From an uncultured Mediterranea sp. (GTDB taxonomy: Bacteria; Bacteroidota; Bacteroidia; Bacteroidales; Bacteroidaceae), in assembly GCA_945831575.1 (NCBI GenBank), contig CAMACX010000008.1, positions 16,224-80,223 of the forward strand: a stretch of DNA of 64,000 nucleotides, given 5' to 3'. The notes under the pieces were generated by a model. It was not told where the DNA came from and did no database searches. It saw nothing but the letters and a program-made list of their open reading frames with translations. Of this stretch, positions 40,106 to 50,897 are shown in pieces; the stretch's first letter is position 1, and each line of letters starts with the position of its first letter. A program made the translations under genes and the position numbers.

Positions 40106-41695
40106 ATGAAGACAATCTATCAATATATAGGTATGGTGATGCTACTGCTCACCACAACCCTTGCCGGTTGCGAAGGAGAGAAGGACATGGTCATCATTGA
40201 CGAACAGCTCCCCATCAAGACCTCCACATTCTACATGGTAGGCGATGCCACACCGGCAGGATGGGACATCAACAACCCGACACCTTTTACCGCTTCCGAT
40301 GAGGACCCGCTCATCTTTGTCTATGAGGGAGCCTTCAACAAAGGCGAAATGAAGTGCTGCATCAAAGCCGGCAGCTGGGACAATGCCTTTATCCGTCCCA
40401 TGGAAGGAGGTACCGAAATCAACCAGGCGGGCATAGCCGAAACCACATTCGACATGTATGCCGGCGCCCCCGATAACAAGTGGGTCATCACCTATGCAGC
40501 CATCTACCGCTTCACCTTCAATCTCCGTGCCTGGACCGTCCGGGTGGACTATGTAGGCGAGATACCTGAAGCGCCCAAGACTCCGATTGAAACGGAAACG
40601 CTCTACCTGATTGGAGGTGCCACTCCCGGTGGCTGGGATCAGCCTGCAGCCACATCGCTCGTCAAGGATGCTGATAACAAGTACCTCTTCAGCTGCGAGG
40701 TCAGTCTGAAAGCCGATGAGACTTTCAAAGCCTTCATGGTGATGGATGACAGCTGGAGCCAGGACTTTATGCACCCGGTAGAGGAGAACTGCACGATCAG
40801 CAAGGATGGTATTTCAGATTCCAACTTCAAGTGTTATAAAGGTGGCGCCGACACACAGTGGAAAGTTGTAGATGCCGGTAAATACCGAATTACCATGGAC
40901 CTGAAGGAATATACCATCAAAGCTGAATATTTGGGTGAATATGAAGAGCCTCAACCTGCAGACCCTGAGAATCCCACAGATCAACAGCCCATTGAGACGA
41001 ACACACTCTTTGTGTTGGGTGATGCTACACCAAACGGTTGGGATCAAGGTGGCGCGTTGAGTTTTACAGTCGATGCTGACAACAAATACCTCTTTACTTG
41101 CAAGGCGGCGCTCAAAGCCGGTACATTCAAAGCCTTCATGGTAATGGATGACAGCTGGGGACAAGACTTCCTCCATCCCTTGACGGACAACTGCCAGCTG
41201 ACGAAGGATGGTGTGGCAGATTCCAACTTCAAGTGTTACAAAGGAGGTGATGACTTTAAGTGGCAGGTGGTTGACGAGGGTACCTACCTCATTACCTTCG
41301 ATCTGGAGCACTACACCATCAAGGCTCAGTATCTGACTCCTATTGAAACCTCTGTCCTCTATATTCTCGGTGATGCCACTCCCTACGGTTGGTCGTTGGC
41401 CTCATGCGTCTCTCTCCTACAGGATGCTGAGAACAAATTTCTTTTCAGCACTACGGTTGATTTGGTTGCCGGCGAGATGAAAGCTTGTTTGCTGAATGAA
41501 GATGGTAATTGGGACCAACCGTTTATCCATCCTTCAATAGCAGACTGTGCCATTGGCAAGGAGGGTGTGGCCAATCCTGACTTTAATTTCTATGCTGGAG
41601 GTGACGATTACAAGTGGAAGGTCACTGAGGCCGGAAAATATAAACTTGTGTTTGACTTGCAGAACTATACGTTTACGGCCACAGTAGCGGAATAG
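40106..41695 (+). CDS. SusE/SusF-like outer membrane carbohydrate-binding lipoprotein with four tandem domains
   Basis: Lipobox TLAGC; four repeats of x-LY-x-LGDATPxGWD...DxxNKYLF...FxCYKGGxDxxWKVxxAGKYxxTxDLxxYTIKAxY. Confidence 0.85.
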   Translation: MKTIYQYIGMVMLLLTTTLAGCEGEKDMVIIDEQLPIKTSTFYMVGDATPAGWDINNPTPFTASDEDPLIFVYEGAFNKGEMKCCIKAGSWDNAFIRPMEGGTEINQAGIAETTFDMYAGAPDNKWVITYAAIYRFTFNLRAWTVRVDYVGEIPEAPKTPIETETLYLIGGATPGGWDQPAATSLVKDADNKYLFSCEVSLKADETFKAFMVMDDSWSQDFMHPVEENCTISKDGISDSNFKCYKGGADTQWKVVDAGKYRITMDLKEYTIKAEYLGEYEEPQPADPENPTDQQPIETNTLFVLGDATPNGWDQGGALSFTVDADNKYLFTCKAALKAGTFKAFMVMDDSWGQDFLHPLTDNCQLTKDGVADSNFKCYKGGDDFKWQVVDEGTYLITFDLEHYTIKAQYLTPIETSVLYILGDATPYGWSLASCVSLLQDAENKFLFSTTVDLVAGEMKACLLNEDGNWDQPFIHPSIADCAIGKEGVANPDFNFYAGGDDYKWKVTEAGKYKLVFDLQNYTFTATVAE

Positions 41696-41751
41696 AATAT
41701 ATTTAAAAAGCTTGATTTTCAATAGGTATTACTATCAATAACTTGTCCCCT

Positions 41752-41780
41752 CTCCCTCTCTGCCTTTGGCGGAGAGGGAG
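41752..41780. repeat. Intergenic hairpin
   Basis: CTCCCTCTCTGCC-TTT-GGCGGAGAGGGAG. Confidence 0.6.
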
Positions 41781-41820
41781 TAAAGGGCTAAATAAGTTTA
41801 CTATTAATCTACGAAAAACA

Positions 41821-45374
<3,554 letters not shown>

Positions 45375-45410
45375 TTCGTTGTTTATCATGCAATTATTTT
45401 AGAAGTATGC

Positions 45411-45448
45411 GAGCACTTCTCCTCTATTTTGGAGGAGTGCTCTTCTTC
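45411..45448 (+). terminator. Terminator-like hairpin after GH97
   Basis: GAGCACTTCTCCTC-tatttt-GGAGGAGTGCTC then TTCTTCC. Confidence 0.5.
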
Positions 45449-45483
45449 CATTACTTTGCATGTCTTTTTTTCATAGTACAACC

Positions 45484-48012
45484 ATGATACACCAATTCAA
45501 GATTCGTATGGCTGCCTTGGTAGGCAGTATCTCTATGATGGCTGTCCCCCTAGCGGCACAGCCAAACTCCCCTGTAGCTTATCAAGATACTCATGTCCGC
45601 TTCACGGTCATCAGCGATGGCGCTTTGCGTCTGGAATGGCATCCACAGGGAGTTTTTACGGATGAGCCTTCGTTTGTGGCAGCCCGGCGTGATTATCCTG
45701 TTGTCTCTTACCTCGTGAAGCAGAGCAAGACGAAAGTAGAGATTACCACCTCGAAGCTGAAGCTGACCTATCGCAAGGGTGAAGGTCCCCTGGATAGTGG
45801 CAATCTGCGTATTGTCTCTCAGAAGCTGGTCACTCCCGCTTTCCAGTGGTCACCCGGTATGGAGCAGCAGGCCAACCTGGGCGGCACATTCCGCACCCTC
45901 GACGGTATGAACGGTGACATGCGCGATGGCCAGAAGGTGGAGATGCCTGATGGACTGCTGGCCCGTGACGGCTGGACGCTGATAGACGACTCGCGCAATT
46001 TCCTCTTCGACGACAGCGACTGGGCTTGGGTAAAGCCCCGCACCGACAAGGAGGGGCAGGACTGGTACTTCCTGGGCTACGGGCACGACTACAAGGCGGC
46101 TCTCAAGGATTATACCCTCTTTGCTGGAAAGATGCCCCTGCCTCCCCGCTATGCTTTGGGCTACTGGTGGTCACGCTACTGGGCCTATACCGATCAACAG
46201 TTGCGTAAGCTGGTTGATGACTTTAAGCGTTACGACATTCCTCTTGAAGTACTGGTCATCGACATGGACTGGCACCACACCCTGCCAGGAAAGGGGGGCT
46301 GGACCGGCTGGACCTGGAACGACTACCTTTTCCCCAATCCGAAGCAATTGCTCAGTGACCTGCGTGACGAGGGACTGAAGGTGACGCTCAACCTCCATCC
46401 TGCGGATGGATTGGCTCCCTACGAGCAGGCTTATCCTGCGGTGGCCAAAGCATTGGGCATGAATCCCGACAAACAGGAAAGGATTGAATGGATAGCCAGT
46501 GATAAGCAATTTATGAAGGCGATGTTCGACCACGTGCTCCATCCCATGCAGCAGGATGGCGTCAGCTTCTGGTGGCTCGACTGGCAGCAACATCCCTACG
46601 ACAAGCGGATAGATAGCCTGAGCAACACGTGGTGGATCAATTACTGCTTCTTCAGCGACATGCAGCGCAACAGCACCCATCGCCCCATGCTCTATCACCG
46701 CTGGGGCGGACTGGGCAACCACCGCTATCAGGTGGGATTTTCCGGCGACACCTACATCTCCTGGGCTTCGTTGGATTATCAGCCTTACTTCAACTCCACC
46801 GCCTCCAACGTGCTCTATGGTTACTGGAGCCACGACATTGGTGGCCACATGCACGGCGTGGTAGAGCCGGAGATGTATATCCGCTGGCTACAGTTCGGAT
46901 GCTATGCACCCATCATGCGCACGCATACCAGTAAGGGCTACAAAATGAATAAGGAACCCTGGATTTTTGGTGCTGAGAACCTCAACATCATCCGCAGTTA
47001 TGTGTTGCAGCGTTACCGTCTCGTGCCCTACATCTATACCATGGCCCGCAAGGCCTACGACGAGGCCATTTCGCTCTGTCGCCCCCTCTACTATGACTAT
47101 CCTGAGGCTCCTGAAGCCTATAGTTATCGCAACGAATATCTTTTTGGCGACCGCCTGCTTGTAGCCCCCATTACTTCTCCTGCTGATAGCTTGACGGGTT
47201 ATACATCGATGAAGATTTGGCTTCCATCAGGCACAACCTGGTACGAGTGGCACAGTGGTCGTACCTTTGCCGGAGGGCAGCTGATAGCGCAGCGCTATGC
47301 GCTCAATGAGTATCCTATTTTTGTAAAGACGGGTACCATCTTGCCGCTTTACACCCAGGCCCGCCGTCTGAGCAGCAACGACCAATCCCTTACGTTGGCC
47401 ATTTTCCCTGGTAACGAGGGCCAGTTTGCACTCTATGAAGACCAGGGTGACGACCGTTATTACAACCTACACTACAGCTTCACACCGCTGAGCTACCATC
47501 GGGAGGGCAGCCGGCTGCACGTGACGATTGCTCCGCGTAATGGCAGTTATCCCAACATGCCCGTTCAGCGCCGCTGGCAGGTGGAGGTGATTAGCTCTGC
47601 CTATCCTGTAGAGGTTAAGGTCAATGGGGAGGCTGCCAGCTATCACTATGACGGTAACCAGCTGCTGCTCACCATACCTTTTGAACAAAAGGATACCAAC
47701 AGTCAGCAGGAGGTGGTCATCACCTATCCTGACGAACCCTTTCTTACGACCTCAGGTATGCCGCTTCAGATGGCCCGTTTGCGCAAAGCGATGGTCAACC
47801 TTAGCGAGCGGATGCCGGGCTTGATGGTCAACGAAGAGTTGGGCTACCTGGAGGAGATAGGGCAACGTCTCACCTACAGCCCTGAGCAACTGCCCCAACT
47901 CATCCAGCGTTTCAATGAAATCTACAGTCGCTTGCCCGAGGTACTCCGATCAGCTGGAGTGAGTGATGCGGATGCTTCGCATTTCCTCCGGGAGATTGAT
48001 TATGTAGAGTGA
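45484..48012 (+). CDS. GH31 family alpha-glucosidase
   Basis: PPRYALGYWWSRYWAYTDQQLRKLVDDFKRYDIPLEVLVIDMDWHH; GVSFWWLDWQQ; SGDTYISWASLDYQPYFNSTASNVLYGYWSHDIGGHM. Confidence 0.96.
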   Translation: MIHQFKIRMAALVGSISMMAVPLAAQPNSPVAYQDTHVRFTVISDGALRLEWHPQGVFTDEPSFVAARRDYPVVSYLVKQSKTKVEITTSKLKLTYRKGEGPLDSGNLRIVSQKLVTPAFQWSPGMEQQANLGGTFRTLDGMNGDMRDGQKVEMPDGLLARDGWTLIDDSRNFLFDDSDWAWVKPRTDKEGQDWYFLGYGHDYKAALKDYTLFAGKMPLPPRYALGYWWSRYWAYTDQQLRKLVDDFKRYDIPLEVLVIDMDWHHTLPGKGGWTGWTWNDYLFPNPKQLLSDLRDEGLKVTLNLHPADGLAPYEQAYPAVAKALGMNPDKQERIEWIASDKQFMKAMFDHVLHPMQQDGVSFWWLDWQQHPYDKRIDSLSNTWWINYCFFSDMQRNSTHRPMLYHRWGGLGNHRYQVGFSGDTYISWASLDYQPYFNSTASNVLYGYWSHDIGGHMHGVVEPEMYIRWLQFGCYAPIMRTHTSKGYKMNKEPWIFGAENLNIIRSYVLQRYRLVPYIYTMARKAYDEAISLCRPLYYDYPEAPEAYSYRNEYLFGDRLLVAPITSPADSLTGYTSMKIWLPSGTTWYEWHSGRTFAGGQLIAQRYALNEYPIFVKTGTILPLYTQARRLSSNDQSLTLAIFPGNEGQFALYEDQGDDRYYNLHYSFTPLSYHREGSRLHVTIAPRNGSYPNMPVQRRWQVEVISSAYPVEVKVNGEAASYHYDGNQLLLTIPFEQKDTNSQQEVVITYPDEPFLTTSGMPLQMARLRKAMVNLSERMPGLMVNEELGYLEEIGQRLTYSPEQLPQLIQRFNEIYSRLPEVLRSAGVSDADASHFLREIDYVE

Positions 48013-48028
48013 TTACGCTGCTGTAATC

Positions 48029-48080
48029 AATCCGCTCTTGAGCACCACGCGAGGTGGCCTCAGGAGCGGATTTTTTTTTT
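48029..48080 (+). terminator. Strong Rho-independent terminator at the PUL 3' end
   Basis: AATCCGCTCTTGAGCACCAC-GCGA-GGTGGCCTCAGGAGCGGATTTTTTTTTT. Confidence 0.9.
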
Positions 48081-48145
48081 CATTCTGTTTATTCCCTGCT
48101 TCATTCCTTTTATTATATGTTTCAGCAAAATATAATAGGCCAATT

Positions 48146-48397
48146 AGGAGATTTGCTGTGGCCTCCAACGGTCGTGAATATCCTATCGACCAGTCGCTCA
48201 CCTGCCTGGAGGAGGAACTTGACCCGGACCATTTCTTCCGCGTCAACCGCCAGGTGATGGTCAACATCGACGCCGTGGACCATGCCCTCCCCATTTTCCA
48301 CCGCAAGCTCCGCCTCAGTGTGACGCCCCCCTTCCGGCAGGAGATCATCATCAGCGAAGCCCGCTCCACCGCCTTCAAGCAGTGGCTGGGGTATTAG
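48146..48397 (+). pseudogene. Truncated LytTR DNA-binding domain fragment
   Basis: RRFAVASNGREYPIDQSLTCLEEELDPDHFFRVNRQVMVNIDAVDHALPIFHRKLRLSVTP matches a LytTR C-terminal half; no receiver domain or start region upstream. Confidence 0.75.
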
Positions 48398-48438
48398 GTA
48401 CTCTTTTCTCCTCCCTTTAAGGGAGGTCGGGAGGGTCT

Positions 48439-49077
48439 TTAAAACTCGAAGCTCAGCTGCTGCGGTTCGCCTAGGAGGTTGAACGTCTGGCGATGGTAGG
48501 GCGTTGCGCCATGAGCTGCGATGGCGGCACGGTGCTTGGCCGTGGGGTAGCCCTTGTTGTGTTGCCAGTCGTAGGCCGGGTACTCTTCGGCCAGCCGGAG
48601 CATGTAGTCGTCGCGGTAGGTCTTGGCCAGGATGGAGGCGGCTGCTATGGCGAGGTATTTGCCGTCGCCCTTCACCACCGTGGTGTGGGGGATATCCTCG
48701 TAGGGGCGGAAGCGGTTGCCGTCGATGAGCAGGTGCTCGGGACGCAGCTTCAGCGCGCTGACGGCGCGGTGCATGGCCAGGAAGGAGGCGTTGAGGATGT
48801 TGATGCGGTCTATCTCTTCGGGTGAGACCACTCCCACGGCCCAGGCCAGGGCATCGCGCTCCACCTCTTCGCGCAGGGCATAGCGTTGCCGCTCGGTGAG
48901 CTGCTTCGAGTCGTTGAGACGAGGGTTGCTGTAGTCAGTAGGCAGGATGACCGCCGCCGCATAGACCGCTCCCGCCAGGCAGCCGCGACCCGCTTCGTCA
49001 CATCCCGCCTCTATCACTCCCCGGTGCATGAAGGGGAGCAAGGCAGGCTTCGTCTGTTTCTCTTTGCTCATAGACAT
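48439..49077 (-). CDS. rnhB: Ribonuclease HII
   Basis: [58 protein letters not shown]. Confidence 0.95.
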   Translation of the reverse strand: MSMSKEKQTKPALLPFMHRGVIEAGCDEAGRGCLAGAVYAAAVILPTDYSNPRLNDSKQLTERQRYALREEVERDALAWAVGVVSPEEIDRINILNASFLAMHRAVSALKLRPEHLLIDGNRFRPYEDIPHTTVVKGDGKYLAIAAASILAKTYRDDYMLRLAEEYPAYDWQHNKGYPTAKHRAAIAAHGATPYHRQTFNLLGEPQQLSFEF

Positions 49078-49130
49078 TCCGTTTTTTGACGGGCAAAGGT
49101 AGCCCTTGTGCAGAGAAAATGCAAGCTTTT

Positions 49131-49162
49131 TTTGCAATTTCCTTTTGCATCAGCTATCTTTG
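49131..49162 (+). promoter_or_regulatory. Bacteroidetes-type promoter (TTTG-N20-TATCTTTG)
   Basis: TTTG 49131-49134, TATCTTTG 49155-49162, upstream of the LysO-like gene. Confidence 0.65.
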
Positions 49163-49202
49163 TGGCCCATTTTTCAATAAGAATACCTGTTCATACCACG
49201 AT

Positions 49203-50120
49203 ATGTTTACCATCATCTCCATCATGCTCTCCGGTATGCTCACCGGCTACCTGCTGCGCCGACTCCTCTTCGGGAGACTGGGCCGCGTCATCAATGCGCT
49301 CATCTGGGCGCTCCTCTTCCTGCTCGGCCTGGAGGTGGGCAGCAACGAGCGTATCGTCAGTGGACTGGCTACGTTAGGCCTGGAAGCGTTGCTCATTGCG
49401 GTGGCTGGTACACTGGGCAGCGTATTGGCAGCCTGGGGGCTGTGGCGATATACCCAGCGGGCAAACGTAGCATCACAAGCCGTTGCTCGCGTCAGCAAGC
49501 CGTTGCTCTGGAAGGCCTTGCAAGGAAGCCTGGTGATTGTCAGCTTCTTCGTGCTCGGCGTACTGCTGGCCCTCTCGGGATGGATGGCGGTGAGCGAGCA
49601 GGTGAGCGACTTCAGCTTCTACGCCTTGGCAGGCTTGATGGCTTGCGTAGGAGCCAGTATCGGCAGCGACCCGCAAACGCTGAAGAACTTCCGGGCACTC
49701 AATCCGCGCCTGGTGCTGCTTCCGCTCTGTACCATCCTCGGTACACTGGTCGCCACATCCTTGGTCAGCCTTCTGCTGGGGCAACGTTCGCTCACCGACT
49801 GCCTGGCCGTGGGCTCAGGCTTTGCCTATTACTCCTTATCAAGCATCTTCATTACCGAGTATCGTGGGGCCGAGCTGGGCACCATCGCTTTGCTCTCCAA
49901 CATCTGTCGTGAGCTCATCACCTTGCTGGCAGCCCCCTTGTTGGTGCGCTGGTTCGGGAGGCTTGCCCCGATAGCCGCAGGAGGAGCCACCACGATGGAC
50001 ACTACACTGCCCGTCATCGCCCGTACCTCGGGCAACGAGCTCGTGGTAGTCTCCCTGTTCCACGGTTTCGTAGTAGATTTCTCCGTACCTTTTCTCGTCA
50101 CGCTGTGGTGTTCGCTATAG
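49203..50120 (+). CDS. LysO (DUF340/YbjE) family lysine exporter
   Basis: 306 aa from the internal ATG; GLMACVGASIGSDPQTLKNFRALNPRLVLLPLCTILGTL; GFAYYSLSSIFITEYRGAELGTIALLSNICRELITLLAAPLL; GGATTMDTTLPVI. Confidence 0.9.
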   Translation: MFTIISIMLSGMLTGYLLRRLLFGRLGRVINALIWALLFLLGLEVGSNERIVSGLATLGLEALLIAVAGTLGSVLAAWGLWRYTQRANVASQAVARVSKPLLWKALQGSLVIVSFFVLGVLLALSGWMAVSEQVSDFSFYALAGLMACVGASIGSDPQTLKNFRALNPRLVLLPLCTILGTLVATSLVSLLLGQRSLTDCLAVGSGFAYYSLSSIFITEYRGAELGTIALLSNICRELITLLAAPLLVRWFGRLAPIAAGGATTMDTTLPVIARTSGNELVVVSLFHGFVVDFSVPFLVTLWCSL

Positions 50121-50257
50121 GGTGCATCTCTCCTCAATTTCGTAGAACGATCTTCAGCTCTGCCCCTACAATGGCGGATTGAGGCTTTCATCTGTAATGT
50201 ACAAGAGCCATTCCTTATATCCTCTTTCCTTATTTCTCATGGGCTTTTATCTTATAT

Positions 50258-50357
50258 CCTTAGGTGGTCGCACGACGTCATCCAAGTGATTGACCTTGGT
50301 CGGTCGATTGGTTGACCCGGGTCAATCAATCGACCGACCTCGTGCGACCACCTAAGG
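50258..50357. repeat. Nested palindrome, about 100 bp (18-bp perfect outer inverted repeat plus 42-bp inner palindrome)
   Basis: CCTTAGGTGGTCGCACGA / TCGTGCGACCACCTAAGG; inner GGTCGGTCGATTGGTTGACCC|GGGTCAATCAATCGACCGACC with one mismatch. Confidence 0.9.
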
Positions 50358-50477
50358 AAGTTGCTTTCTTGCTTGATAGATGTAGCTTGGTCAGGATAAA
50401 CAGGCCTCTTGCTGGGGATGACAGTATTTGACTCTTGAGAATACCGTCATACTTAGCCGAAAATAATAGTCTATTTG

Positions 50478-50509
50478 TTTGGCTATCTCGCAACTTTCCG
50501 TTATCTTCG
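50478..50509 (+). promoter_or_regulatory. Promoter-like TTTG-N20-TATCTTCG upstream of the structured leader
   Basis: TTTG 50478-50481; TATCTTCG 50502-50509 (one mismatch to TAnnTTTG). Confidence 0.45.
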
Positions 50510-50584
50510 CCTCCACATTGCGCCACACCTTGGTGAATGTGCGCTGTGTGAAGGCATATTTTATTGTTAATTAGCGCGTTTGCT

Positions 50585-50789
50585 ATTTATTCTATAAGAA
50601 CGTTCCAAAGCTTGGCCGCAGAAAGAACATCAAGGGAATAAATAAGTGAGCGCCTACGCGATATGCGTGGGCGGAACTTATCTCTTGATGTGGGTCAGGC
50701 CAAGCACCCGGAACGTGGATAAGTCTCTTGCCCACGTTTCTTTTGTATCAGGGTGCTGCGTCTGACCCCGTTTTATGTTCGGAATAAAT
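50585..50789 (+). ncRNA. Candidate structured RNA / cis-regulatory leader with nested complementary helices (family unidentified)
   Basis: ATTTATTC/GAATAAAT (50585-92/50782-89); ACGTTCC/GGAACGT; GCTTGGCC/GGCCAAGC; ACATCAAG/CTTGATGT; ATAAGT/ACTTAT; CGCCTACGC/GCGTGGGCG; alternative GGGTCAG/CTGACCC, AGCACCC/GGGTGCT, AACGTGG/CCACGTT. Confidence 0.7.
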
Positions 50790-50839
50790 GGTTTCGGGCA
50801 CATATTACGCACGTACTATGAACGAAACTATGGAACACT

Positions 50840-50896
50840 GGACATCCTTCCGGGTGTCCTGCCTTGCAAATGACTGCTTAACTGGGGAGGCAAGGC
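50840..50896 (+). promoter_or_regulatory. Two translation-proximal hairpins immediately before the MTase start codon
   Basis: GGACATCC-ttcc-GGGTGTCC (50840-50859) and GCCTTGC...GCAAGGC (50861-67/50890-96); ATG at 50898. Confidence 0.65.
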
Positions 50897-50897
50897 G

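Noticed and set aside
48404-48437. CCTCCCTTTAAGGGAGGTCGGGAGGG hairpin
   Set aside because: Resembles common GC-rich intergenic hairpins and is likely a terminator or dispersed repeat; not informative alone.
50258-50357. Palindrome considered as a CRISPR repeat-spacer unit
   Set aside because: Only nested inverted arms, no regularly spaced direct repeats and no cas genes in the window.
50600-50716. Inverted arms GTTCC-GCTTGGCC/GGCCAAGC-GGAAC considered as an invertible promoter
   Set aside because: The interval between the arms is itself a dense self-complementary hairpin with no promoter-like motif, and no invertase gene is nearby; RNA structure fits better.
50585-50789. Leader considered as SRP RNA, tmRNA or RNase P RNA
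   Set aside because: No GGAAGGAAGCAGCC-type SRP loop, no tRNA-Ala-like 3' end and no GAGGAAAGTCCG RNase P signature. A 6S-type identity could not be decided by eye.
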